DNA of 64,000 bases from Diphasiastrum complanatum (GCA_029204225.1 MU831543.1:188001-252000), one strand, 5' to 3'. Positions 1 through 11,141 are shown, numbered from the stretch's first letter. Notes: a model not told the origin generated them from the letters alone. Numbers and translations are program-made.

Positions 1-475
1 TAACAAAGTGTGTACCCTGGTCACTGACAATCTCGATCAGACATCCAAATCTGATAATAATATTTTCATAGAGAAACTTGGCCGTGGCATCAGCAACTTT
101 GACAGCTTTGGCTTCAACCCACTTGGTCATATAATCAGTTGCTACGATAATGTATCGGGCCTGAGATCCTCACGTGACATGATGAATAGGGCCAACATAA
201 TCCAGTCCCATTTCTCAAACGGTGCTTGCGATAAAATCGGATGCAAGGGTTCATAGTTCTGTCTAGTAGGCCATTGTGCTCGCTAGCAAAAATCACATGT
301 CTAAATATAATTTTCTATGTCGTTATGAAGCGTAGGCCACCAACAACCTGATTACAAAAGTTTGTGAACCATAATATCTATAGAGAAATGTCCTCCGCCC
401 ATGCCATCATGTGAAAACATGATTAAATCTGGTATTTCATGCGGGCGATAGTGGCTAGGTTTGCTTCATCTCATC
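1..475 (-). pseudogene. Ty3/gypsy integrase remnant, copy I (cut by window start)
   Basis: Read on the minus strand this is the N-terminal half of a gypsy integrase. The zinc-binding HHCC motif is visible: His-x6-His at 388-411 and Cys-x2-Cys at 286-297, with WWPT and QNYEPLHP-like integrase text between and after. The catalytic core start (DYMTKWVEAKAV) follows near 95-136 and the window begins inside the core. In-frame stops interrupt the HHCC stretch, so it is dead. It is nearly identical to 12594-13068, and the rest of the domain can be read there. Confidence 0.8.
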
Positions 476-519
476 TCCCTTCATTGGCCGACTCACCACC
501 TCTTTACGTTTTACATACA

Positions 520-1287
520 AATCATCATAATTGTAAGTTGATCCAAGGAGTTTATCTATTATTTGCCACTATCCCACGACAAGAAACCACAAAACTTAGT
601 GAGGTGAGGAAGACGAGTGTCATAGTCGAAATACGATTGTTATCCTTGTCAAGAAGAGTTTATGACAAAATAGGCAATGTCAAAAAAATCAAACATTGTG
701 TAATTTTAGCCCCAATATACTTAAAGAAGCGTGATAAGTTGAAAATTTATCGGTTGCCCAGGCTTATGCCATACTTGTCTGTTTTTTCCTAATCAAGTGA
801 GGATAGTTGTAAGTATGTTTGTCTATATTAAATAATCAAGTATTGGATGTTTCAAGAGGTATTAATTGTCCTATTACTGGTTTTTTATGGTTACTTAGTG
901 TTGCTAGGTGACCATTTTTTGTAACCCATAACGCAAATGATAAGTTTATTGATTGCAAGTAATTATTTATTTTTATTTTGACATCTCGTGTCTAGCATTG
1001 GTATTGTTTGCTTCATTATGGTTACACCGTATTTTGTTATGGTGAAGTTCAATTATATAGGCAGCCTGAGATTACGACGGCTATAAATAGGTAACGTATT
1101 GATCACTAATGTACTCTACAATTAAAGAATTATTACAAGTAATGTTTAACAATGTTTATGATGCATAAATCATGAATGTAACAAAATGACATCATCACAG
1201 GATGAGAGTTCTCATCCATTCTCATTCCTCTAGTTTGATTAGTCGTTTGACAAATTGTATTTCAAAGTAGGTAAGGTAGCAATTGCA
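520..1287. repeat. Noncoding repeat R1, copy I
   Basis: This stretch is clearly homologous to R2 at 6061-6692 (continuing at 27724-27797 beyond copia C) and, over about 65 bases near 590-660, to 29474-29540. It contains a TATA-like CTATAAATAG near 1081, which suggests an old LTR or promoter-bearing repeat, but no termini could be fixed. Copy I lacks 14 bases near 904 that copies II-IV keep. A 117-codon open frame at 439-792 crosses it; it shows no motif and I do not regard it as a gene. Confidence 0.6.
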
Positions 1288-1688
1288 CCAAACAGGTGAG
1301 CAAGCAAACCCCATAGGTATGCCATCGATTTGTTTCTAACTTCTATTTCGAAATTGAATGATACAGCTGGAGATCAACACATTGTTCCACCAGATCAATG
1401 TTTGCTCAACCAATGTTCATAATCTTGTTGATTTTAGGTCAAAATCCATTGACCTTAATTTTATAACATAGGCTTCTGTGTTCTTTGGTTACATTTGCTA
1501 GCTTGTACACTTCATGTATCATGTGTGTGATAATTGTAGTTAACCTATCTGGCCTTCGTAGTAGCATGTTTTCATAGCACTTTGAGATGACACAAAACAT
1601 GCTTCAATCAAGAGGAGCCACTTGGCCTTCCACTTTGAATTATTGAATGAAGCTGAGGCCGGAATTATGCATAGAACAGTCACCCGAA
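1288..1688. other. No gene seen; ends at a 1.9-kb deletion scar
   Basis: I see no coding signal here. It matches 13895-14295. At 1686-1688 the bases GAA mark where copy I has lost the 1925 bases present at 14296-16220 in copy II; the same GAA occurs at both ends of the lost segment. Confidence 0.7.
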
Positions 1689-1797
1689 TGGTAACATCAT
1701 TTCCAACAAATCTATAGTAAAGTGAATGATCATACTCACTGATCTTGAAATTTTGAGAAAGAAGAAATGTGTAAGCTTAGCATACCAACTCCTCATT
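1689..1797 (-). pseudogene. Copia B reverse-transcriptase scrap, copy I
   Basis: On the minus strand the text SWYAKL, then FLSQNF-like and SEYDHSLY-like residues, matches the RT palm just upstream of the YVDD box in copia C (26 kb). It is cut at 1689 by the deletion that removed the rest; copy II continues this frame through 16221. Confidence 0.65.
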
Positions 1798-2139
1798 TGA
1801 TTTATACATGCTACTTATCGAATCAATCTATCTTCTTATTGCGTTCAACATCATGTCAGAATGTATGCTTCTCTGTAGCTACTTATAACTGATAGATCTC
1901 TTATTGTTTCGTGTGATCTATTGAATACTTCAATGTTGCAATATTCTTTACACTACTTTACACTCTGAAATTGTTTGACTACAAAATCACTTTAGTACTA
2001 ATGATTCCAAAGTTATTTGCTTGAGGATTGAACGTGACTTCTGTCATTATAGCTTTGTTTAATTATTGATAGGCGTAGTCATGCATTAGGAAAGAAGGCT
2101 TATTCCGTTGTGCTCAATAGTTCGTTCATAGACTTTGAA

Positions 2140-5068
2140 TTATCGAATCGTCCTTCCTTCTTCCAACATAATGAGCTTCGCCCAGATCTATCATGTCGAA
2201 TTCTGAGGACAACATTCATTTCACATCTTTATATGTTGCGCTGTCTTGAATTAAACATTCAAATATGAAGTGCTTGGGTTATAACCATGATCGATAAAAA
2301 AAAGTGTTGATCCTCTACAACCAAGCTCTAGTAGATTGCTTCAAGTCGTAAAGTGCTCTATGGAGTTTACATACATGATTCTCCTTATCATTTATCATCA
2401 CAAGATATCATGTAGGTATCTTCTTAGATAACTCCATTCAGATACGTTGTATGTACATCCATATGATGTATCTCCAGATTCTTTGCAGCAACATACGATA
2501 GTTACTAGAAGTCTGATTGAAGAATGATTTACTACCGGACTGAAAGTTTCACTATAGTCGATATTCAGGATTTGAAAAAATTCTCGTGCAACAAGTGGAA
2601 CTTTCCTTCAATCAATACTTCCATCTGCTTTGTATTTTATCTTAAATACCCATTTGCAATCAACTACATTGTTGTTGGCAAGTAATTTGACAATAGTCCA
2701 ATTTTGGTTTTTGATGACAGATAAATATTTTCCATCCATAGCTTCTCTCCATGGATCGGAGTCTGACTGACTGAGTGCTTCTTTGACAATAGTCAGCTCT
2801 CAAATGAGATAAAAAACAAATTCATCAGTATATATGTTAGGTGGTTTGCAATCTCTTGTCGATCTTTTGGGAGATGAATGAGGCTGATAATCATTTTCTC
2901 GATCATATTGTTGTTGAGCTACAACATCTTCTTCTGATTCGTTCTTGATAAGTTTTCGCCTGAAGTTGATGAATTCGAACCTTCGATAGAAATGGTCAAA
3001 TCAAAAATAGGAGTGTTGGATAGTTCGATTGTCTGAGCCTGTGAAGTCGATAAATTGATCCTAAATTGAGCCTGTGAAGGCTGATGAATAGCTTGGATTC
3101 AACAAAATCATACAACATATGAGTTCTATCTGAAGTGGTATAACCAATGAAAATGGATTTGATATTGTGGGAGTCTAGGTGATCTCCTGTAATATCTGCA
3201 CATAGGAGATTCGATAGTGAAGGTTTGGAGCCTATCCAAGTTTCATAAGGTGATTTGTTTGAGAGCCCTTTAGTTGAGCAGTTGTTTTGAATATATGCTA
3301 CAGTGGAAACGGCTTTAGCCCAGAAGGATTTAGGAAGTTTCACGTGAGCAAGCATACTCTTAGCCGCGTCAACTAAAGGTTTGATTCTTTCTCTCAACAA
3401 GTCCATTCAACTGTGGTGAATAAGAAGCAATGAATTGTTGTTCAATGTCTTTGCTACGACAATACTCTTTGAATTCGGTTGAGATGTATTCTCCCCCATT
3501 GTCTTGACCTCAGTGCTTTACTTCTTCAATTTCGAGTTTTGCATGCTCCTTGAATTGTCCGAAGAGGTTGAAAGCCTCCAACTCCTGCTTAAAGAAATAA
3601 ACAGTTGTTCTTCTCAAAAAAAATTCTATAAAAGTAATAAAGTACTTTTCACCAAGTAACGACAAAATTTGCATCGGGCCACATATATCTAAATGAATAA
3701 TGTCTAGAATATCTTTTGTTGCATACTTATGAATCAATCTAAATGGAATCCTAGTTTGCTTTCCAACAATGTAGTTGTGATAGACAGGGAGGTCGATCTT
3801 CTTGTCTAGATGATCGAGATCAAGTATTAAGGATTGTCTAAACATGTTCAATATAAATGTATGATTCAAGTGCCCTGACCTATAGTGCCAAAGTAATGAA
3901 TCAATCTATATAAGTATCCAAGCCTCTTTCCGAGTGCAAGGATCTTATTCGTCCTATCAATAATTTGACATTGATCATATTCAAATTCTACCCTATGACA
4001 TAGATTAGTAATTCGGCTTACTGATAATAGATTTTTCGACAGTTTAGAAACATACAAAACATTCAATAGTAACTTGAATTGGTCATGTTGGAACTTCAAT
4101 CTTATAGCGCCTTCACCTGTGATAGTATGTGCACTATCATCGCCAAGATGAATGAATCTTCTTTGTATTGCAAGGCGTATAGGAATGAAAATGTTGCAAT
4201 GACTGGTCATATGTTGAGTGGCTCCAAAATTGAAAAACCGAGCATTATCAACTTGTGTTTTTTGATCTCTAATCATAAAGCTCCTTCATCCATGTCTTGA
4301 ACTAGGAATTGACATATAACTGTAACTGCATTTGTCTGTTGATCTGACTACTTCTTGTTGGCGTTCTTCGCTTTCAATATCTTGAAATCCTTAATCTCAT
4401 GATTATCATGGTTGCAATATTTATCAAACATCTTCTTCTTCGACTAGGGATTCGATAAGTGCTCTTGACTTTGTCTCGCTTTCTAATTCGATAAAAATTG
4501 TTTCAAGCCTTTTTTCTTCTAACATTTAGTGAAGTTTATTTACATATAGAGCATGTGATATTGAATTCGAAGAGTTGTCTGAGCTTCTTCGATTGTCTTC
4601 TTGCAGCAACATAGCGATTACTCTTGAGAGAGTTAAATCTGAGTGTGTCATTATGATCATCACCTAGTTTTCGTATGTAGATGGCAGACTCGATAGCAAT
4701 GTCATAATTGTGTCTTGCTCGTCAATAGTTGATCCAACAACTGCCATCTCCTGCAACAGATTCTTCAACTGGTTAACGTTATTCTGAAGCAAATCACTGG
4801 CAGATATCTTGAGTGAGAAGAATTTTCTTCTAAGATGCAACTTCGAAGTCACGTCTCTCACATCATATAGTGCGCTCATCAGGTTGTCCCATACTTCTTT
4901 TGAAGTTTGAGCTTCAGATACCAATTCACCTATCTACTATATTGAGAATGATTACGTGAAAGCTTTACCATCCTCCAGTTTCCATTTGGAGCCGGTTGTG
5001 TCGTCTTCAAGCTTCAATTCAATTCCTGTGACAACATCCCATAGTCTATTGGCAATTAGCAAATTAGT
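2140..5068 (-). pseudogene. Copia E internal region (gag-pol), copy I, decayed
   Basis: Minus-strand copia polyprotein in pieces. Gag lies at about 5060-4560 (TSKLHLRRK and MTLLSSLPSTYEN text), a lost zinc knuckle near 4400, the protease/IN linker at 4276-3866 (GATQHMTSH where active proteases have DSGASSHMT; NLLSVSRI), integrase at 3869-3360 (HLDICGP, then DNGGEYIS just past a TGA, then NGLVER), integrase C-terminus at 3406-2996, and RT remnants down to about 2140 (WVFKIKYKADGSID). The protease Asp is gone and many stops and frameshifts are present. Copy I also lacks 63 bases near 2232 that carry the RT YVDD box in copy II. PBS and LTR follow at 5069 and 5081. Confidence 0.8.
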
Positions 5069-5080
5069 GCTCTAATACCA
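5069..5080 (-). other. Primer-binding site of copia E, copy I
   Basis: The minus strand reads TGGTATTAGAGC directly after the LTR terminus ACA. This is the tRNA-iMet-type copia PBS with one change from TGGTATCAGAGC. It fixes the LTR/internal boundary and the minus orientation of the element. Confidence 0.75.
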
Positions 5081-5997
5081 TGTTGGAAGTCTTAGAAGGA
5101 AAAGTTGCTCAATAGAGAAATTGTTGTGTTTGATAGATGCACTATCGGGCTCTACGGAATAATCTTTCTCTCGTTGTATGACTGCGCCTACTAAAATCAA
5201 ACAAAACTATCGCAACTATCGCCACATTCGAGTCTAATTGATTCTAACATTGAAATCATCAAAATCTGTTAGATTGATTTTGTAGACAAACATAACTGAA
5301 TAAAACATTGTTGTATCGAATATTACAGTATCAAATATAGCTAATGTTTTGAAGTATTCAATAGTTTAGACAAAACTATAAGAGAACGTAATCAAATTGC
5401 AATTAAAAAAATAAGCATTTTGATTCTAACATAGTACTGAATGCGATAATTCAGTAAGTAGCATGTACAAATCAAAAGAATCGTGAGCACAAAACAATAG
5501 AAAATGTAACAAAGTACTCGAAACTATCTCTAAGTATCTGATTGACTCTATCTGACACTTCCGCTAATAAGCAGTAAGTGTTTCTAGCAATGCGCTATAT
5601 TAATCTCCAAGATCAATAGCTAATGATCAATCTTAACCTAAAAAATAATCAACAATTTATACTAGTTATGAATTCCATTTAGGCTTATCCAAATGACAGT
5701 TGAGGACAGCTATTGGTCGTAGATCACAATTCGAACTTAACCAAATCGCATTGTCACTTATTTAATTGGGCTTCTCGAAAACTACATACAAAAACCATTA
5801 GGGCAAGTCATTAGCTTCACAACAAGTGGAAACAATTTTTGTTAACATTCGATAGTTTTAACATCTTTGATATTGTTTGTCATTGTCGAACCCGATTGTT
5901 AGCCATTCCCGTGTATTCTTATAGACTATGAAAACTATCAGTCTGAAGAACTAGATAGATGAAAGATTAAAGATCCGTTATGAGGATAAATCCAACA
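5081..5997 (-). repeat. Copia E 5' LTR, copy I
   Basis: It starts (plus-strand view) TGTTGGAAG next to the PBS and ends TCCAACA at 5991-5997, giving 7-base terminal inverted repeats and the expected TG...CA ends. The PBS side is secure; the distal end is inferred from the inverted terminus. No matching 3' LTR in the same orientation was found, so no target duplication could be checked. Confidence 0.65.
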
Positions 5998-6060
5998 CGT
6001 CTAACTGGTGTACTTCAAGATTAGCTACAACAACATATGAGAGTAAAAGTTTGATCGAAG

Positions 6061-6692
6061 CTTAGTTAGGTAAGGAAGACGAGTGTCATAGTCAAAATCC
6101 AACTGTTATCCCTTACAATAAGAGTTTATGACAAAATAGGCAATGTCAAAAAAATCAAACGTTGTTTTATTTTAGCCCCAATTTACCTAAAGAAATGTGA
6201 TAAGGTGAAATTTTATCGGTTGTCAGGGCTTATGCCATACTTGTCTGTTTTTCCCTAGAATCAAGTGAGTATAATTGTAAGTATGTTTATTGGTATTAAA
6301 TAGTTAAGTATTGGATGTTTCAAGGCGTATTTATTGTCTTGTTACTGGTTTTTTATGGTTAGTGTTGTGAGTAATCGCTTGTCAGCAGGCGACCATTTTC
6401 AGTAACCCATAATGCAATAATAAGTTCATTGATTGCAAGTAATTGTTTACTTTTATTTTGACATCTTATATCTAGCATAGGTATTGTTTGCTTCATTAGG
6501 GTTACACTGTATTTTGTTATGGTGAAGTTCAATTATATATGCAGCTTGAGATTACAATGGCTATAAATAGGTAAAGTATTGATTACAAAATTAAAGAATG
6601 TACTCTACAATTAAAGAATTATTACAAGTAATGTTTAACAATGTATGTTGTTTATGAAACATAAATCATCAATGTAACAAAATGATATTTTA
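6061..6692. repeat. Noncoding repeat R2, copy I, interrupted by copia C LTR
   Basis: It is homologous to R1 (GACGAGTGTCATAGTC, TATGACAAAATAGGCAATGTC, and the TATA-like GGCTATAAATAGG are shared). It is interrupted at 6692 after TTTTA by a copia C LTR, exactly as R2 of copy II is at 21291. Confidence 0.7.
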
Positions 6693-7304
6693 TGTGAAAA
6701 TTGTCAACATTTCCTAGCTAGTTTGAGGCCTAAATTGGCTAAAATTGTAAATAGTTTTGGTTCTGGAGTTTCACACGTGTGAACCAGGCCACAATGTTTT
6801 TATTTACTGTATTTTTTCAGTATGATGAAGTGTCAAACTTCATACCCTTCAAAATGAGACCATTTTGATGTATTTTGGTCATATAAGCCATTTTTAGCTA
6901 TTTTTTCCTACATAGGGAATATCTAGGGTCAAGTACCTTCTAGAGAGAGGAGAGAGAGTCATCTTCCTCATCCATAAATAGTAGGGAAGTCGTGGAGAAC
7001 AGGTTGGAGAAACCTTTTGTATGCTTCATTGAGATCAATAGATCATTGTCATTGTTTCTTCCTCCATTGAGAGCATTGTTGTGTGTATTGTCTTCAAGCT
7101 ATTGTGTATGATCTTAGGTGCTTTCCAAAAGTGGTAGGCTGATGTATTATGGACTGTATAATGCTATTTTGGGCCGCACTTGATGTTTATGGAAGTTTCC
7201 ATTTGTGATAAATGCTTTTTGATCAAGTTCTTTGCATTCTAGGTAGCATAGAATGTGTTGCCAATTCCTAGCTTATGTAGTTTGGAGTGCAAGCATTCAA
7301 GCCA
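6693..7304 (+). repeat. Truncated copia C LTR, copy I
   Basis: 612 of 656 bases of the copia C LTR, sitting after the same TTTTA as the intact element at 21292. It carries C and G at the two positions where the intact element's LTRs differ, so it looks like the unmutated state. At 7304 it stops (GCCA) and passes through a short T-rich junction into copia B gag at about 7322. This is the junction between copies I and II. Confidence 0.9.
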
Positions 7305-9658
7305 TTTTTTCCTATTTTTTGGAGGAGAGACCAGCAACACAACAAGATCAATTGAGGTATGACAAGAGGTCCAAGAAGGCTCTACACATGATAAAGATGA
7401 ATGTTACCAATGAACTTCTCAAGGAAGTTGGTAAGTGCACATCATCTTTGGAAGCTTGGAATTCATTGAAGAAGCTTTATGAATCCAAGTCTACTTCTAG
7501 AGTGTTGACTCTTAGAAGGAAAATCTTTTCTTGTTTGCAAAAGAATGAAGAAAGTCCAAGTACTTTTGTTTTGAGAATGAAAGCATTGAATGATGAGTTA
7601 GCTTGCATAGATGAAAGCATTAAGGAAGGAGAGCTTATTCAAGTGATTCTTAATGGCTTGTTGGATGCTCATGCTAACATTGTTCAAAGTATTGCTATTC
7701 AAAAGACTTTGCCAAGTTTGATGGATCTTCAAGAGATCTTGATCAATGAGGAATATTGGCTTCAAGCAAGAGGTGGATCTACATCAACACTTCAAGAGGA
7801 TGCTATGTTCACAAAGGGCAAATTCAAGGGCAAAACCAAAAGCAAGTGGTCTAAAGGGCAAGATCAAGTGGATGCTTCTTCAAGTGGCAAAAATAAGGAT
7901 AGATTAAAGCTCAAGTGCTTCTATTGTGGCATCAAAGGACACTTTGCAAGTGAGTGCTACAAGAAGAAGAGAGATCAAGGAGACAAGCAAGGTAATCTTA
8001 CTCTTGATGAGGATGGTTTGGATGTGCAAGATGCAAATGATGATGCTTTTGTGATGTCTTCATGTATGCTTGCTAGTGATGGAGATCTAGATCCTTGGTG
8101 GATTGATAGTGGAGCAAGTTCACACATGACCTTTCACAAAGAGTACTTCACTTCTTTGTCGGCATATGGAGATGACAAGAGGGTGATCTACACGGCCAAT
8201 GATGGTGAGTGTGCAATCAAAGGGATTGGCACAATTCCTATTTCTCTCTCTACAAATAGGAATGTTCATTTGGAGGATGTCTTGTTTATTCCATCTATTA
8301 CCAAGAATTTGCTTAGTGTGAGTCAAATGCTAAGTAAGGGCCTCAAGGTGGAGTTTGATGGAGATGCTTGTTTGATCAAAAGGAAGGATGTCTTGATTGG
8401 AAAAGGTAAAAGGCAAGGGAAGTTGTTCAAACTTGATGCTTGTGTTATTGCTAACCAAGTTGGATGTGTTGCAAGGGAGCAAATTTCTATTCAAGAGGTT
8501 TGGCACAAAAGGATGGGACACCTCAACTTCAAGTCATTGGAGGTAATAGCAAGGAAGAAGTTTGTGATTGGCCTTCCAAGTTCCTTAAGCAATGACAAGC
8601 ATGTTTGTGAGTCTTGTGCTTTGTCTAAGTCACATAGACTACCTTATACTAGATCTATTTCTAGATATACAAAGCCTTTTCAACTTGTACATTCGGATAT
8701 TCATGGATTTACTACAATTAGCAATAGTGGAGCTAAGATGTATGTAACATTCATTGATGATTTTAGTAGATTTTGTTGGATCTATCTACTAAAGAGCAAG
8801 GATGAAGTGTATGATGTCTTTGTCAAGTTCAAGAATGCAAGGGAGAACCAATTTTCCACAAAGATCAAGTGCTTGAGAGGTGACAATGGTGGTGAGTACA
8901 TATCTAACAAGTTCAAGGCCTTTTGTGATGAGCATGGGATCAAGAGGGAGTATACAACATCAAGGACCCCACAACAAAATGGAGTGGCTGAAAGGAAGAA
9001 TAGAACTTTATGTGAAAGTGCTAAAGCTATGAGGTTAAGTGCTAATCTTGACAAACCATTTTGGGATCAAGCTTTGTTGTGTGCCAATTTCTTGTGCAAT
9101 AGGTGGCCGAGTGCTATTTTGGATGGAAGGACACCTTTTGAGATGCTATTCAAGAGGAGGCCGAGTGTCAACTTTCTGAGAACTTTTGGATGCACATGCT
9201 ATGTCAACATTACTCTTGATGATAGGACCAAGGAGGATCCATCTTCAAGAAGAGGTATTTTTGTTGGATATAGTGAGGTGAGTAAAGCCTACAAGGTTTA
9301 CATTCCTTCTACTAACAAAGTGATTGTTGGTAGAGATGTCATTTTTTATGAGGGAAATATTCCAAAGGTGTCTTCAAGCATGATTGATGGTAAAGTAGAT
9401 GGGTCTAACATTCTTGATGTTGATGAGAAGGATCTTACTCTGGATGGTGGTGATGATGGACCTTCATCAAGTCAAAAGCCAAGGAGAACATCAAGAGAAA
9501 GACAAGTACCTTCAAGGCTTACAAATGATCAAAAGGGTAAGCAAGTAGTTTCTGGAAATTATGTTGCTTTCCTAACTTCTTTGGATGAGCCTACAAGTGT
9601 AGATCAAGCAAGGAAAGAAGAGGCAATCAAGATGTTGATGATATCAAGATGGCACTAG
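7253..9658 (+). CDS. Copia B Gag-PR-IN frame fused to a copia C LTR start, copy II (801 aa)
   Basis: The start codon and first 23 codons lie in the truncated copia C LTR and the junction. They replace residues 1-43 of the native copia B Gag seen at 35291 and 53068. The rest is an open copia frame: Gag, CCHC knuckle (CFYCGIKGHFASEC, about residues 222-235), protease DSGASSHMT (D about 285), integrase HHCC, and the D,D35E triad in HSDIHG, RGDNGGEY and NGVAERKN. The frame ends just after integrase: about 600 bases of RT are missing and the last 16 or so residues come from a later RT segment. It has no RT, so it cannot be autonomous. Copia C LTR promoter sequence (TATA-like at 6973) lies upstream in the same direction. 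This could be expressed as a chimera, or be an inert relic. Confidence 0.8.
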   Translation: MCCQFLAYVVWSASIQAIFSYFLEERPATQQDQLRYDKRSKKALHMIKMNVTNELLKEVGKCTSSLEAWNSLKKLYESKSTSRVLTLRRKIFSCLQKNEESPSTFVLRMKALNDELACIDESIKEGELIQVILNGLLDAHANIVQSIAIQKTLPSLMDLQEILINEEYWLQARGGSTSTLQEDAMFTKGKFKGKTKSKWSKGQDQVDASSSGKNKDRLKLKCFYCGIKGHFASECYKKKRDQGDKQGNLTLDEDGLDVQDANDDAFVMSSCMLASDGDLDPWWIDSGASSHMTFHKEYFTSLSAYGDDKRVIYTANDGECAIKGIGTIPISLSTNRNVHLEDVLFIPSITKNLLSVSQMLSKGLKVEFDGDACLIKRKDVLIGKGKRQGKLFKLDACVIANQVGCVAREQISIQEVWHKRMGHLNFKSLEVIARKKFVIGLPSSLSNDKHVCESCALSKSHRLPYTRSISRYTKPFQLVHSDIHGFTTISNSGAKMYVTFIDDFSRFCWIYLLKSKDEVYDVFVKFKNARENQFSTKIKCLRGDNGGEYISNKFKAFCDEHGIKREYTTSRTPQQNGVAERKNRTLCESAKAMRLSANLDKPFWDQALLCANFLCNRWPSAILDGRTPFEMLFKRRPSVNFLRTFGCTCYVNITLDDRTKEDPSSRRGIFVGYSEVSKAYKVYIPSTNKVIVGRDVIFYEGNIPKVSSSMIDGKVDGSNILDVDEKDLTLDGGDDGPSSSQKPRRTSRERQVPSRLTNDQKGKQVVSGNYVAFLTSLDEPTSVDQARKEEAIKMLMISRWH

Positions 9659-9685
9659 AAAAAGAGTTTTATGTTGTTCTATGCT

Positions 9686-10531
9686 TCACTCCCTTGAATA
9701 AACATGTTGAAGCTCCACCCCCTTTTCCATGACTTGTTCTCCCACAATTTGATAAGCCACTTCAATATGCTTGCTCCTTGCATGAAAAATAGGATTCCTT
9801 GCCAATATTTGGTTTGATAGGTTATCACAAAAGATGATTGGACTCTCTGAAAAATCCAACAAGTGAAAATCCATTACCATCCTTTTGATCCATAACATAT
9901 CCTTTGTGCAAGATGTAAGAGCTTTGTACTGATCGGCCTCACTAGATGACAATGAGATTGTAGCTTGTTTTTTTGACGTCCAAGAGATAACTCCATCAGT
10001 TATGAAAATAGCATGTGCACCTATGGATTTCCTATCCATTTGATCTCTAGAAAAGTCCGAATCTGAAAATCCATACAGGTTTGGTTATGATCCTCCATAA
10101 ACAATTCCAAAATCATTAGTTCGCAAGATGTGTCTCAATACCCTCTTGCCTAGTTTCCAATGCTCCACACCAGTATCATGCATGAATTGGCTTAATCTAC
10201 CTACACAATAGCTTAGATCAGGTCTTGTGATGGTTATATCTATGAGTGAACCAACTAGCTTGCTATAGAGAGTAATGTCCTTGACGGATCTTTCATTGCC
10301 TCTTATAGTGAGCTTTACATTTGACTCCATTGGTGTATCACAAGACTTTGCATCTACCATATGAAATCTCTTTAGAATAAAATTAGAATACTTCTCTTGA
10401 CAAACGAGAGTAAATTGATAAGTTCTAAATACTTCTATTCCCAAGATATAATGCAAAAGATCATGTTCACTTGGAGTTCTATCTAGATCTATGCCAAAAC
10501 TAGATGAAGAGGGAGTGTGAAAAATTGTCAA
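9686..10531 (-). pseudogene. Inverted copia B RT-end/RNase H, copy II
   Basis: On the minus strand: LLHYILGIE, VCQEKYSNFILKRFHM, DTPMESNVKL, TITRPDLSY (RT C-terminus), then one TAA where copia C has a Thr codon in GGTTPN, then FSDSDF, DRKSIGAHA, SLSSSEAD, FCDN and HARSKHIE (RNase H). Flanking sequence shows that this is an inversion inside copia B: Gag-IN is plus strand before it, and the plus-strand C-terminal codons (MPKLDEEGV, stop), PPT and LTR come directly after it at about 10489-10520. Confidence 0.85.
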
Positions 10532-10745
10532 CTAGTTTGTTGTTTTTTGGAGGCCAAATGATGAGATCTCAACTTTGAGATAGTTTCATATTTGTCAATA
10601 AGGGCCTAATAGTGTTTGTACTATTTTTGGCAAGTAGATAAGTGGATGAGGTCAATTTTGGACCCATTCTAATTGGCTAAATATGATACATTGCATCTAG
10701 ACTAGTATTTCTAGGTTTTTGATGAAGTATTTAGTTGTTTTCAAT
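10516..10745 (+). repeat. Copia B 3' LTR stub, copy II
   Basis: It begins TGTGAAAAATTGTC right after the polypurine tract GATGAAGAGGGAG (10503-10515), in the same way as the copia C 3' LTR. It matches the minus-strand LTR at 14777-15284 but is cut at about 10745. A short direct duplication (GGTTTTTGATGAAGTAT near 10715 and 10749) marks the break. Confidence 0.75.
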
Positions 10746-11141
10746 AGTGGTTTTTGATGAAGTATCATTTTTGAGGTCATTATAAGGCTTAATAGCCTGT
10801 TTGGCTTGTTTATGGTTTGGTGAGGCTTGGGTACTAGATGCTATCCCTATGGCAACAAGGGCGGCCTCAGTCACGCTGACCTTGTGTGTGGCTCCCTCGA
10901 AAGTGATGTTAAACTTGGATTTCTGCTCCTTCCAAGTACTAAAGACAAGAGTGATAAAATCCATGTTTATTCTCCCTGAGAAGGCTCTCTCATGAATACC
11001 CATTGCAGTAAGCAGAGGCTATGCAAGGGTCATCCACTGAGTGACCATGCTTGTGCTAGGAAGGATCATGATATCCGTTGCAAATGGGACATCACAATGG
11101 ATAGTATAACGAGGCGATTGAGATGTATCTGTGGAAGACAT
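10731..11141 (-). pseudogene. Gag-like retrotransposon ORF, copy II, one internal stop
   Basis: The minus-strand frame starts MSSTDTSQSPRY at 11141 and runs to 10731 with one TAG (near 11025) inside QWMTLA-stop-PLLTAMG; a C-to-T change of CAG would give it. Later text includes NMDFITLVFSTWKEQKSKF and SVTEAALVAIGIA. I do not recognise a named domain. Its place beside gypsy LTR-like and integrase sequence on the same strand suggests the N-terminus of a gypsy gag. Its 3' end runs into the copia B LTR stub. Confidence 0.5.

Larger units (their letters stand above)
9624..10745. repeat. Left arm of 1.1-kb inverted repeat, copy II
   Basis: This arm is the reverse complement, with scattered differences, of 15057-16177. 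It spans the inverted copia B RT/RNase H piece, the PPT and the LTR stub. The spacer is about 4.3 kb. Confidence 0.8.

Noticed and set aside
439-792. 117-codon open frame, repeated at 13032, 41132 and 58907
   Set aside because: It crosses the gypsy integrase remnant and repeat R1, has no motif, and recurs only because the block is duplicated.
8120-9054. Minus-strand open frames inside the copia B Gag-PR-IN frame (and its copies)
   Set aside because: They are antisense shadows of a strongly supported plus-strand frame.
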